From a virus: DNA of 45,118 bases. The stretch is from positions 1 to 45,118 of the IMG/VR virus record IMGVR_UViG_3300027896_000074, one strand, 5' to 3'. Shown here one piece after another: positions 17,060-25,446 of this stretch; positions within the stretch are counted from its first letter, which is position 1; every line of letters begins with the position of its first letter. The position numbers and the translations under genes were made by a program. The notes beneath the pieces are model-generated. The model saw only the letters and a list, made by a program, of their open reading frames with translations. It ran no database searches and was not told where the DNA came from.

Positions 17060-17485
17060 TTAAGCGTAAATACTTAGAAGGTTGACTCCGTGTTCGACTG
17101 TCAAACTTGCGTGCAAATTTGTAATCGCTCCTGAATCAAGACCAATAAGTAAATCGTTAAAGAGAATTCCACGTGTGATGAGTGCTGCTTCGCTACCGTT
17201 ACCGTATTGATCAGTGATAACGTCTTCTGACAATACTGCTTTCGCTACTTGTGATCCGTCTGAGCTACCTACTAGATATGGTTTCCAAAATCCTGCGTCT
17301 GCTCCACTAGTCGCGTAGCCTAAAACTGTTCCTGCGTAATATGTAACAGTTAGACCAGCACCTGCTGGCTTCATACGTCCGCCCATGAATACAGTTTGAT
17401 CAGATCTTTTTGCAATAATTTGTTTAAAGTTTGCACGGTAATCTGTACCGATGAACATTGCGTCCCGTAACTCTTGTGTTGCCAT
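17060..17485 (-). CDS. Head decoration protein (lambda gpD-like)
   Basis: A 141-residue protein directly before the capsid gene. The segment AAGAGL-type Gly/Ala-rich beta region (GGRMKPAGAGLTVTYYAG) and the later AVLSEDVITD and LFNDLLIGLD motifs are typical of gpD-like trimeric decoration proteins that lock the expanded capsid. Confidence 0.8.
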   Translation of the reverse strand: MATQELRDAMFIGTDYRANFKQIIAKRSDQTVFMGGRMKPAGAGLTVTYYAGTVLGYATSGADAGFWKPYLVGSSDGSQVAKAVLSEDVITDQYGNGSEAALITRGILFNDLLIGLDSGAITNLHASLTVEHGVNLLSIYA

Positions 17486-17528
17486 AGAATCCTCCCTAGA
17501 TTTTTCTGACTATTTTTAAATTCTTTAA

Positions 17529-18506
17529 TTACTTCGTTGCTGGTATCTCCCCTTCCTTCGTCTTATCTTTTTTTCCAAAATCACCTTCTACTTCACCTGA
17601 TAACTTGCTATGTGACTCAGCTTCTTTTCCAAACTCTTCTCCCTCTTCTTTCTCTACATTGATCAATTCTTCAACTGATCCAGAAATTCTTGCGAGTTGA
17701 GTATTCAGTTCATCAATTTGTTGTTGAAGATAGTCCATTGATTTTTTATAATCTTCAGACTTCACATCACCAATTTCCATATGCTTCACTGAGGATTCAT
17801 CACTTGCTGATTCCATTGATCCGTGATGACCTAAATATTTATGAGCTTCCATGCAATGCTTAACCATTTCTACATGGTGTTCTTTTGCTTTTTCGATATC
17901 ACCTGATTCAAGATGTTTCTTCATCGTGTGATGGTGTTCTAAATGTTTTGCGTGCCATGCACTTAGATGTTTCAATTGTTGTTCATCGCCACCTTCACCT
18001 GGTACTGCATGAGGATCACGTCCTGGATGTACTTCTTCTGCCATTTGTTTTGTGTCACCGTGTTCTTTGTCTTCATCGGATTCATCACCAAATGCTAATT
18101 TTTTTCCAAGACGTTTGAAGTCTCCCATTACTTCTGATTTTAATTTTCTCAAATTCTTTTGATTCATTGCTTTCGCAATAGTAGAAAAATCCATTGAGTC
18201 TATTGATCCACGTTGACCAGGAATTACTTTTGATTCCATTGCATCAATAGTAGAGATAACTGTCTCTAGTGAATTTGCATCTAATGCAGCTAACTTCTTT
18301 ACGTCCATCTTTTTATATTCAGCTGGAGTTAACTTACCTGACCTCATTAGAGAAGTTAATCGATGAGTTACATCACCTTCTTTACAAGTGTTTTTGATTC
18401 GATTGTTTGCTGAAACAATTTTTCCACTCATTGCAGAAATATTTTCTTTAATGGCCATCAGCTTTGCAAGTCTATTGGCCTTAGCTTGTAAGAGTTTCTT
18501 GTTCAT
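17529..18506 (-). CDS. Nested scaffold protein from internal start
   Basis: In frame with the protease gene, an ATG at 18506 (MNKKLLQAKA, 325 residues) has a GGAG ribosome site with 8 bases of spacing. The product would be the helical scaffold without the protease domain. The layout repeats Mu gpI/gpZ and lambda C/Nu3. Translation from it is inferred from the ribosome site and the family. Confidence 0.65.
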   Translation of the reverse strand: MNKKLLQAKANRLAKLMAIKENISAMSGKIVSANNRIKNTCKEGDVTHRLTSLMRSGKLTPAEYKKMDVKKLAALDANSLETVISTIDAMESKVIPGQRGSIDSMDFSTIAKAMNQKNLRKLKSEVMGDFKRLGKKLAFGDESDEDKEHGDTKQMAEEVHPGRDPHAVPGEGGDEQQLKHLSAWHAKHLEHHHTMKKHLESGDIEKAKEHHVEMVKHCMEAHKYLGHHGSMESASDESSVKHMEIGDVKSEDYKKSMDYLQQQIDELNTQLARISGSVEELINVEKEEGEEFGKEAESHSKLSGEVEGDFGKKDKTKEGEIPATK

Positions 18507-19070
18507 TTGAGATTCTCCAATTGTGTTTCTTTTATATTTTGATAGCAACATCGCCCCTGGTGCAGCAGGTGCTATTACTGTGCTTACTTCTTCGAGGGTA
18601 TTTGTGTCTTCATCGATACCAATGCTGAGGTAATAGATACGACCGTCACTGACTCGATCGATTGTTTCTTTTCCAAGGAATGTAATTTCAGAAACAATAC
18701 ATGCAACGTCATTACCAACGCCTGGGATGTCTCTCTTATCAAAAGTTAATAGATGTGAAAGTCTTCCGATGATTCGATTGTTAGAGTCATTCTCATGTTG
18801 ATCTAAGATCGGTGGGAATGCTCCGACTGGCATTTTGTCAATGCCACCATAACCGGCAGCAAGCTCATTAATCTTTTTATTATGATTTTTGATAATCGTT
18901 TTGATTCGATCTTCGTCAAAAGATATTTCACCATCTGCTGACATGAAAGTAATCTTCTCTCCGTTAGGACCTGAGTGAACTAGCAAAGCGAGCTTTACTA
19001 ACTTACCTTCAATAGATGAATCATTTTTGTCAGACGATATATGTCCGCTTGGTGTTGCAAGTTTTTTCAA
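17529..19070 (-). CDS. Prohead protease with fused scaffold region (Mu gpI-like)
   Basis: A 513-residue protein. The N-terminal ~185 residues look like a Mu gpI-type prohead serine protease: LDQHENDSN (about 92-100) would hold the catalytic His and YYLSIGID (about 146-153) the catalytic Ser, matching the S-x-G signature of prohead proteases. The rest is helical, charged scaffold sequence. It includes a histidine-rich section (about 365-410, with EHHHTMKKH and KEHHVEMVKHC) and an acidic, coiled-coil end (LQQQIDELNTQLARI). An internal start at 18506 probably yields scaffold alone. It lies between the gpF and decoration genes, as in Mu. Confidence 0.8.
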   Translation of the reverse strand: MKKLATPSGHISSDKNDSSIEGKLVKLALLVHSGPNGEKITFMSADGEISFDEDRIKTIIKNHNKKINELAAGYGGIDKMPVGAFPPILDQHENDSNNRIIGRLSHLLTFDKRDIPGVGNDVACIVSEITFLGKETIDRVSDGRIYYLSIGIDEDTNTLEEVSTVIAPAAPGAMLLSKYKRNTIGESQMNKKLLQAKANRLAKLMAIKENISAMSGKIVSANNRIKNTCKEGDVTHRLTSLMRSGKLTPAEYKKMDVKKLAALDANSLETVISTIDAMESKVIPGQRGSIDSMDFSTIAKAMNQKNLRKLKSEVMGDFKRLGKKLAFGDESDEDKEHGDTKQMAEEVHPGRDPHAVPGEGGDEQQLKHLSAWHAKHLEHHHTMKKHLESGDIEKAKEHHVEMVKHCMEAHKYLGHHGSMESASDESSVKHMEIGDVKSEDYKKSMDYLQQQIDELNTQLARISGSVEELINVEKEEGEEFGKEAESHSKLSGEVEGDFGKKDKTKEGEIPATK

Positions 19071-19092
19071 AAATTCCCCCCTATTTAAAATC

Positions 19093-19983
19093 CTATCTCC
19101 AGCCTTGCGGTAGGTCTACAATTTTCTTGGTGCGCGGATCTCTACGTGAATCATTCAATAGTTCATTATTTTCATCTGTGTTGGCCAGTGCAATTAAATG
19201 GGAGCGGCAGTTGAAATGACACGGTGGGCTATTCCTATCAATGCTATACTCTCCAGTCATATCCCACGTAAAGATTAGTCCGTGTCTTGATTTACAAATA
19301 TCTGTCCTAGATCTATCGGGTACTGAATCGAATATGAATCCGATTATTTCTGAATCATTTTTAAAGAATGCGACTTGAGTTTTGGCAAAGTACTTAGTAG
19401 TTTCAGTTCGAAAGATTAGTTCGACTCTAGGTTTAGATGCTTGCCATACATGCATCATTTTATTTTTTGCTTGCTCAGTAGTTATTTCATTGTCACGGAT
19501 GCGAGGGATTAGTTCTTTGAATTTTCTTCTGAGCTTCTGAAGATATGACTTTCTCAATCGATCAACTATCGCTTTTGAACGTTTCATTATTGCTGGCCAG
19601 AAACGTTTATCTCGAAATAATTTTTCTAATCCTCTTAAATCTTGAGGTATATTCTTTGGTAAGGCCTCTGGTAATTTGGATGCCAGCCTTTTGTTGGAGG
19701 CCTTGTTCTTTTTGTCTTTATTAATGAGTTTCTTTTCTTCTTGAGAAGTCTTAAAGGATTCAGCAATCACATTGTGATAGAACTTATTAGCGATAGGATA
19801 TAGTTCCGTGAGGGAAGGATCTTTTAGTCTACCTGTTTCGAACTCATGATCAGTAATAGATTGAACTGCTTTTTTTAAGACTGCTTCCATGTCAGAGACA
19901 AAGCGATTGATTACTTTGTCTTTCCTGAAAAACTTTTTATTAATAAAGTTTTGTCGATCCTTTGAGACTTTAAATTTAATCAT
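19093..19983 (-). CDS. Minor head protein (Mu gpF / SPP1 gp7 family)
   Basis: A 296-residue protein. The C-terminal half has the family signature: FRTETTKYFAKTQ (about 196-208), then DICKSRHGLIF with two conserved residues, and PPCHFNCRSHLIAL (about 254-267), a Cys/His set that may bind metal. This family enters the prohead near the portal. Its start overlaps the portal stop by 4 bases. Confidence 0.88.
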   Translation of the reverse strand: MIKFKVSKDRQNFINKKFFRKDKVINRFVSDMEAVLKKAVQSITDHEFETGRLKDPSLTELYPIANKFYHNVIAESFKTSQEEKKLINKDKKNKASNKRLASKLPEALPKNIPQDLRGLEKLFRDKRFWPAIMKRSKAIVDRLRKSYLQKLRRKFKELIPRIRDNEITTEQAKNKMMHVWQASKPRVELIFRTETTKYFAKTQVAFFKNDSEIIGFIFDSVPDRSRTDICKSRHGLIFTWDMTGEYSIDRNSPPCHFNCRSHLIALANTDENNELLNDSRRDPRTKKIVDLPQGWR

Positions 19984-21953
19984 ATTCTATAGTTTGGTGG
20001 CAGTTGATCTTCAGTATCAGAAGATGGTTGCTTATTAGGCTCGCTCCCTTCTGCACTTTCTGGATCAGTCTTTACGTTATTGCCTTTTGAAGGTGCTTTA
20101 CTAACTTTTCCCTTTGGAATTTTGTTAGCAACAGACTTCGGAGGAATAGCGTTAGGGACAGGTTTGTTAGTAGGTTGGGTAGGTGTTTGGGTAGCAGGTA
20201 CAAAACTTTCATCACCAAGGATAGCGTTTGCTTGGTCTTCAGTCATACTGAATGAAGACATAATGATTGCTACTGCACTACTACGAGGTATCTCTTTTAA
20301 AGCTGCCTTCTCAATTACTTCGATTAATGAACTGACTTGAGCACCGTTTAGAGCATTTTCTGAGGGAGTAATAGTACCAATGTTTTCTTGAACTGATTGG
20401 TCAGGAGAGTTGGGAGTGGAGACATTGATAGGTTCATTATTATCTGTGTCAGCATCTTCCCCTAGAGTATTCTCTTCTGAAAAATTTTGATCGTTTTTGG
20501 TCTTAAGCATTCCCATTTTTTCACGGACGTAGTCAAAGTCTTGCTGAGAATTAGGGGCCATATAACCAGTTTCAGTTAGATTACGGTAGATGTTTGATAA
20601 CTTCTCCATTACTTCAGGATCATATTCTTCTAAAAGAAACTCACCACATCCATGCTTCTCCCAATAATGCTTAGGGAAGTTATATGCGATGATCTTTTTA
20701 ATGAATTGATCAAGAATACTTTGCTTGTAAACTTTGAGCTTGCCGTCGATCGTTTGTTGAAAAATCTTGTGATGCTCATTACCAAGTGCGAATGATCCTG
20801 CACCGTCACCTGCACTCATCACGAGTGGAGGGATTAGTAGTGAACGCATCAAAGCTCGATTGAAGTAATCGATACCATCTTTATAGATATTCATGTCCCC
20901 TTGGACTTGAATAGCCTCGACGTCGTAAATTTCACCTTTGCGACCTGGTAGCACGATGAATGAAGAGTTATGGATCTTGGAAAAGATATTAGACATTGCT
21001 AAGTCAGCACGTCCTAATCCTTGATCAACTCTCCCGTCCGCAGTAGTTTGAGTCATTAGAGTTTCATTTGGTGCAGCATATCCCACTACTAATGGCGTCC
21101 CTTTTCTATCTGCAGCTACTAACCACATATGAAGAAATGCATCCTTCATAACCCAGTTTTTATATGCACGACGCAAAATAGATCGACCATATGGATTAGC
21201 AAATTTTCCTGTACTACTTGAGCGTAGCAAAATCATCTTATGCTTTGGTATCTTTACGGTGAGATAGGTGAGATCGGCAGCTATTCGAACAGGATAGGGA
21301 TAGTCTCCAATGCTTGCATATAGATCAGGTCTAAAACCATCTAGCTCTTGATTGACGACACCCATGTATGAATTGAAAAATGTATTATGGAATCTTTGGT
21401 ATTGATACACTCCGTCGTGTAACACTTCACCATGTCTATTCACTGCGAAGACAATTGTAAGTGGTGGATATGTTACAAGTTTTCTAGGAATGAAAGCAGG
21501 AGCACCGTCGAAACTATTGTTATAATCCCATATCTGTTCGGTAGCAGAAAACCCTGCCCACTCTGCTGAAAACATTTCATCAAGGTTTTCATGCCAGCTA
21601 CCTTCCATCTGCCCTAGCGCACGACGTACAAATTCTTGTATCTCTTTCACAGGATGTTTGTATTCACCGAATCGAGCAATCAATGCTAAGTTAAGAAAGT
21701 CTATCCCTGCTCCAACTGTTTCATCGGTGTCAATGATTCGCTTATAAGTTTCGACACTCACAGTCGAAGGGTTAGCGATAAATCGACTCAGTGAGCCGTA
21801 GAGCTGGGGCACAACAGTGCCCTCTTGCGTCTGTTCTAACTCTAATCTAGTCAGCTCATCGTACCGATTTCTAAGTTCTGTCTTTATATTGGGCGGGACG
21901 TCATCTAAGAAATCTAAGAGTGAAGATGATTGTGTACTAGGTAGTGTTGACAT
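19980..21953 (-). CDS. Portal protein, Mu gp29 (DUF935)-like
   Basis: A 657-residue protein. The core (TYKRIIDTDETVGAGIDFLN, ILRRAYKNWVMKDAFLHMW, and the later KVYKQSILDQFIKKII) fits the Mu-like portal family; about 130 C-terminal residues are a low-complexity Pro/Asn tail. It makes the DNA gate of the head and docks the terminase. GGGAG lies about 8 bases before ATG. Immediately upstream an HNH gene on the other strand separates it from the earlier head genes, and the region before that contains a start that mimics its own (MATLPS versus MSTLPS). Confidence 0.88.
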   Translation of the reverse strand: MSTLPSTQSSSLLDFLDDVPPNIKTELRNRYDELTRLELEQTQEGTVVPQLYGSLSRFIANPSTVSVETYKRIIDTDETVGAGIDFLNLALIARFGEYKHPVKEIQEFVRRALGQMEGSWHENLDEMFSAEWAGFSATEQIWDYNNSFDGAPAFIPRKLVTYPPLTIVFAVNRHGEVLHDGVYQYQRFHNTFFNSYMGVVNQELDGFRPDLYASIGDYPYPVRIAADLTYLTVKIPKHKMILLRSSSTGKFANPYGRSILRRAYKNWVMKDAFLHMWLVAADRKGTPLVVGYAAPNETLMTQTTADGRVDQGLGRADLAMSNIFSKIHNSSFIVLPGRKGEIYDVEAIQVQGDMNIYKDGIDYFNRALMRSLLIPPLVMSAGDGAGSFALGNEHHKIFQQTIDGKLKVYKQSILDQFIKKIIAYNFPKHYWEKHGCGEFLLEEYDPEVMEKLSNIYRNLTETGYMAPNSQQDFDYVREKMGMLKTKNDQNFSEENTLGEDADTDNNEPINVSTPNSPDQSVQENIGTITPSENALNGAQVSSLIEVIEKAALKEIPRSSAVAIIMSSFSMTEDQANAILGDESFVPATQTPTQPTNKPVPNAIPPKSVANKIPKGKVSKAPSKGNNVKTDPESAEGSEPNKQPSSDTEDQLPPNYRI

Positions 21954-21982
21954 TAATATGCTCCCGTATTACTGTGTATCAA

Positions 21983-22771
21983 ATGAAAAAAACAACTATT
22001 GAATTTTTGCTTAAATATCTTGAATTTGTGCCGAAAGAAGGAAGATTTATTCGTAATGATGGTCCGTTCAAAGGTAAGATTGCTGGTAGTTATATGAAGA
22101 ATGGATACAGAGAAGTTTCCATTGTTTTGAATAGGAAGAGATATAGGGCGTATGAACATCAACTTGTTTGGTATCTCTTTCACAAGAGTCTTCCAAAATA
22201 CATTAATCATATTAATGAAAAATTTGATGACAATAGGATAGATAATCTCACAGAGGCCTACCCTCTTGTTGAAACAAACGGTCAACCAATTAATGAAGAT
22301 ATTTTGATCAAGTATATTCTTACTAAAATCGAATATGTCCCTGCTGAAAATTTTTTTATATGGAAAGAGAATAGACAGAAAAAAACAAAAGGAAATAGGG
22401 CAGGAGATATGAGTAATGCTGGATACTGGAGAATTAAATTTAGATTCAACAGAGTGCATCACCATGTTTTTGAACACCGTCTTATTTGGTATATTAATCA
22501 TGGATATACTCCGAATGAAATAGACCATATAAATGGGATTAGAGATGACAATAGAATAGAGAATTTAAGAAATACCAATCGAACTGGTAATGCTAGGAAT
22601 TTAAAAGTGCATCGTGATGGTAAATTATGGGGAGTTTCATGGGAGAATAATAAATGGCGTGCCCGTTTTCGACATGGGAAGAAACTTATCCATGTAGGTA
22701 TTTTTGATTCAAAATTCAAAGCATATAGAGCGGTAATAAAAAAAGCAAAAGAACTTAATATATCAATTTGA
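21983..22771 (+). CDS. HNH homing endonuclease with tandem HNH-like units and AP2-like end
   Basis: Start chosen at 21983 (MKKTTIEF, 262 residues); the frame is open further upstream into the portal start. It has two copies of the same unit. The second (EHRLIWYINHGYTPNEIDH then NGIRDDNRIENL) has the intact D-H, N and R residues. The first (EHQLVWYLFHKSLPKYINH, DDNRIDNL) has N-H in place of D-H, so it may be inactive. The last ~55 residues (GVSWENNKWRARFRHGKK, then HVGIFDSKFKAYRA) form an AP2-like DNA-binding domain. Opposite strand and position in a structural cluster are typical of a mobile homing gene. Confidence 0.85.
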   Translation: MKKTTIEFLLKYLEFVPKEGRFIRNDGPFKGKIAGSYMKNGYREVSIVLNRKRYRAYEHQLVWYLFHKSLPKYINHINEKFDDNRIDNLTEAYPLVETNGQPINEDILIKYILTKIEYVPAENFFIWKENRQKKTKGNRAGDMSNAGYWRIKFRFNRVHHHVFEHRLIWYINHGYTPNEIDHINGIRDDNRIENLRNTNRTGNARNLKVHRDGKLWGVSWENNKWRARFRHGKKLIHVGIFDSKFKAYRAVIKKAKELNISI

Positions 22772-22800
22772 AACGTAGCATTGCTTGGTAGCGTTGCCAT
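22772..22800 (-). pseudogene. Orphan start of a portal-like gene left beside the HNH insertion
   Basis: Reading minus from 22800, GGAGATACTCACC precedes ATG and the peptide starts MATLPSNAT; the portal starts MSTLPSTQS. The reading then enters the antisense of the HNH gene and ends at 22498. This looks like the original portal start, displaced by the insertion, with the portal now using a second start. It could also be chance; see the findings. Confidence 0.45.
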
Positions 22801-22842
22801 GGTGAGTATCTCCTAAGTATATATTCATCATGGTAGCAAAAG

Positions 22843-22871
22843 AAAAAGGGAGTGCCTAGCATTGCACTCCC
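22843..22871 (-). terminator. Intrinsic terminator after the 22956 gene
   Basis: GGGAGTGC (22871-22864, minus) pairs perfectly with GCACTCCC (22855-22848), followed by five T. It would stop transcription of the terminase and early head genes just before the portal group. Confidence 0.85.
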
Positions 22872-22955
22872 GAACAGGCAAAGGATTGAGTATCAAGAAT
22901 AACCCAACGTTAAGGAATTGGATTATCACTGTTAAAGATTTTTAATCAGTTTGTA

Positions 22956-23537
22956 TTAAGGGACGATTGTACCAGTAGCGTCTACCCAGTTCGCACCTTG
23001 CCACCATAGTGGTTTTGGAGTTACCAATGAAGTATCAAAGAAGCATTGATATAAAACTGGTGCTACTGGTCTAGTAGCTCCGCCCATAGGGGTAGAACCT
23101 ACTACACCCAATGATGATACAACGGCAGCACCTTCAGTTAATTTAGTAGTGATTACACCTGTTAATCGATCTACGTTGAATGTTTTTACAAAAGCATTAT
23201 CTGTGAAGTACAACCCATTAGGATCAACTTTAAAGATATACTCAGCAACATCACTTTTGGAATTGTATAAACCAATGCGCATTGGTTTTATACGAGCATA
23301 CCCAAAATCAGCTGGGGCCATAGTATCGCCTTGAAGATTCTGTCCGTATAAAACGACTCCTTCTGAAGTTGTAGTTGTAGTGTCTCCATCAGAACCTAAT
23401 GATCCAAGACGAAATACAGCATTTGGAAGTCTGTTCCATATTTGAGTTCTACCATATGGATCTACTGTTCCAAATTGAAGATTCGCGCTGTTAACAAGTA
23501 CTTGCAAACTAGTATCATTAAAATTTGTTCCAGTCAT
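22956..23537 (-). CDS. Head-associated beta-rich protein, unknown
   Basis: A 193-residue protein with a Gly/Thr-rich beta pattern and a final WWQGANWVDATG motif, resembling the ends of fibre or decoration proteins. It lies next to the candidate head fibre and before the portal gene. No named family recognised; a surface role on the head is inferred only from composition and place. Confidence 0.65.
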   Translation of the reverse strand: MTGTNFNDTSLQVLVNSANLQFGTVDPYGRTQIWNRLPNAVFRLGSLGSDGDTTTTTSEGVVLYGQNLQGDTMAPADFGYARIKPMRIGLYNSKSDVAEYIFKVDPNGLYFTDNAFVKTFNVDRLTGVITTKLTEGAAVVSSLGVVGSTPMGGATRPVAPVLYQCFFDTSLVTPKPLWWQGANWVDATGTIVP

Positions 23538-23550
23538 TATTTCTCCCCTA

Positions 23551-24330
23551 TTATTTAGTAAACCAAGTTACTCCATTTGTGTATATTTTTGAAACTCCAT
23601 AGTTTGCTGAGATAGCAACACTTGCAGCACCGTCAATAGTATTTGGACCTGTAGCTGCGATTGTAATATTGTTAGTAGCTGCTGCTCCGCTTTCATCTTT
23701 AATTTCAAATTCTTGAATAGTCCCAGTAGGAAGTGTGAATGAACTTGCTAGTGGTAAAGTAACTGTTCTAACTGCACTTGTGTCTGTTACAGCTATTAAA
23801 TAATCAGTGGCAGCTAGTGTGGTACTGATTGCAGTCGCTCTTCTATTTTTAATTTGTAACTTACTATTACCATCTACTTTTTGAATCCCTTGTATGATTG
23901 AGTCTGTAGCAAGTACTGCACCTACTGTAGGTGTATAGCTTGTTAAGATTTTTCCAATCACTGCTGGATTAGAAAGTGTTGTAGTCGCAGCGCCTGGACC
24001 GGATGCAGATGCTTCTCCTGTTAATGAAGTGATGGCACTTTTTAAAGCGAATGGGATAACGTTACCTGAAGAATCTAGTGATACTAGTGAATAGACAGGT
24101 ATGCGATGACCATCGATTGTATGAGCGAGTGGAGGACCTTTTCTATCTGTGACTTGTGAAACATTTCCTTCATCTATTGTTAATGGGGACGATCCGGTAT
24201 TCCCGCTAGCATCTGGAAGGAATATTGCTAGTGCTGGGATGACGTGACTGTTTTCATCGGTCATTGTTGCAGGACCGTATTCGTTTAGAGAAGGGGAGAG
24301 TTGGGGAGAGACGATTGAAATTGTAGTCAT
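23551..24330 (-). CDS. Head-fibre candidate with fibre-type C-terminal domain
   Basis: Start set at 24330 (MTTISIVS, 259 residues) because AAGGAG lies about 9 bases upstream; the open frame goes back to 24363. The N-terminal third has TDENSHVIPALAIFLPD, then a low-complexity Thr/Ala/Gly stretch. The C-terminal ~75 residues (EFEIKDESGAAATNNIT, then GVTWFTK) match the kind of terminal domain found in the tail fibres of this genome. Being encoded between terminase and portal, it may decorate the head and bind the host or a surface. This is inference from position and similarity. Confidence 0.6.
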   Translation of the reverse strand: MTTISIVSPQLSPSLNEYGPATMTDENSHVIPALAIFLPDASGNTGSSPLTIDEGNVSQVTDRKGPPLAHTIDGHRIPVYSLVSLDSSGNVIPFALKSAITSLTGEASASGPGAATTTLSNPAVIGKILTSYTPTVGAVLATDSIIQGIQKVDGNSKLQIKNRRATAISTTLAATDYLIAVTDTSAVRTVTLPLASSFTLPTGTIQEFEIKDESGAAATNNITIAATGPNTIDGAASVAISANYGVSKIYTNGVTWFTK

Positions 24331-24353
24331 TTTATAAACTCCTTTTAATTTTA

Positions 24354-24385
24354 AAGGGTACAAATAAGTCCTTTTTTGTACCCTT
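24354..24385 (-). promoter_or_regulatory. 11-bp inverted repeat in the leader of the head-fibre gene
   Basis: AAGGGTACAAA (24354-24364) is perfectly repeated in inverse at 24375-24385 with a 10-base loop. On the minus transcript it lies about 25-55 bases before the ATG at 24330, and close to its ribosome site. There is no T-run after it, so a control or RNA-stabilising hairpin is more likely than a terminator. Confidence 0.5.
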
Positions 24386-24390
24386 GTATT

Positions 24391-24831
24391 TTATGGTAAT
24401 ATCAGTTCACTTTCATGTATAGAAGTTGGAAAACCTCTTCCTAAGATATCTATTTCTTTAAGCAAGTAATATGTTTCTAATTTATTTGAAGTAACTCTGG
24501 TTATCTCCACTCGAACAGTCTGAGCATAACCTATGGCCATGATCGTAGTACCACGCTCAGGGGTTACTCCTACGGGAGCGATTACTCCAGGAATTGTTAC
24601 AGTGAAGATTGAGTTAGGATATGATCCAACTACAGCGCCAATATAACCGATAGTATCTTCACTAGTAGTATCTGCATTGGGATAGAAGAACTTGACTACG
24701 TCGCCTGTGTTAACTAATACAGGTACTCGTGATCTTTCTGCATTGTATGCAGTATCTTTCATTATTTGATGAGTGAGTACGACATCGTCTCCTGCGACGA
24801 TAACCTGTACCCTTGCTGATTGGACTGTCAT
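24391..24831 (-). CDS. Head-cluster protein, unknown
   Basis: A 146-residue protein of mixed beta content (TVQSARVQVIVAGDD, then VVKFFYPNADTT, then VTIPGV) downstream of the terminase group. No family recognised. Its start overlaps the previous stop by 4 bases (translational coupling). Confidence 0.65.
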   Translation of the reverse strand: MTVQSARVQVIVAGDDVVLTHQIMKDTAYNAERSRVPVLVNTGDVVKFFYPNADTTSEDTIGYIGAVVGSYPNSIFTVTIPGVIAPVGVTPERGTTIMAIGYAQTVRVEITRVTSNKLETYYLLKEIDILGRGFPTSIHESELILP

Positions 24832-25445
24832 ATTTTCTTCTCCATATATTTATCATGTGCTGATTGAATTCCCTCTATAGGGTCAGGTTTAGGTCTAGGA
24901 TTATTGATTGAGTTAGGTGAGTCTTTTATACCCAAGTCTCTCTTAAGCTCTCTCTTGAGTCGAGCGGGGTCAGTGGAGTGGACATCAAATGCAGCGGTAT
25001 CGCCAGCATGTGGTTCGTGCATCTGATTATTAGTCAGATGTTTGCTTGCATCTTTTGCTTTTCTTTTTGCTTCTGAGGCGATGGCATTAATAGAGAATCC
25101 AACAATACCTGTTCCTTCAAAGCCGTTACCCTTATTTATTTGAGCAACATACTTGCCCATAGTAGGTAACTCGCTTATCTCTATCACTCTCCATTTGATA
25201 CCGTCTTCATCACCTGATTGAACAACTTTCTCTAATCTTTTTTTTGCAAGATGTTTCTCTACTCTTTCATTGAATGATTCAGGACCATCTATTTTCTTTT
25301 CGCTCATACGTTTTCCATGCATGGAATCGTATATGCTTTGTACTATCTTCCAAAACTTATCACCATCTTCAGATAGATCAGGATAAGTTTTACGTGCGGA
25401 CTTCTTTGCTTCATTCCATTTTGTTTCGTCTACATTGCCGGGCAT
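24828..25445 (-). CDS. Fusion-type phage protein, unknown
   Basis: A 205-residue protein. The first ~48 residues (WNEAKKSARKTYPDLSE, then FWKIVQSIYDSM) look like a known kind of small phage protein, unnamed here. Residues from 47 on (MSEKKIDGPESFNERVEKH) begin like the whole neighbour at 25447-25704 (MSEEKITGPESFNKAVEKK). So the gene looks like two former genes fused. The ribosome site is GGGAGAGTTG, followed by ATATG. Confidence 0.65.
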   Translation of the reverse strand: MPGNVDETKWNEAKKSARKTYPDLSEDGDKFWKIVQSIYDSMHGKRMSEKKIDGPESFNERVEKHLAKKRLEKVVQSGDEDGIKWRVIEISELPTMGKYVAQINKGNGFEGTGIVGFSINAIASEAKRKAKDASKHLTNNQMHEPHAGDTAAFDVHSTDPARLKRELKRDLGIKDSPNSINNPRPKPDPIEGIQSAHDKYMEKKI

Positions 25446-25446
25446 A

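Noticed and set aside
21953-22528. 191-residue ORF opposite the second HNH gene
   Set aside because: Antisense shadow of the HNH coding sequence; Ile/Phe-rich random composition and no motif.
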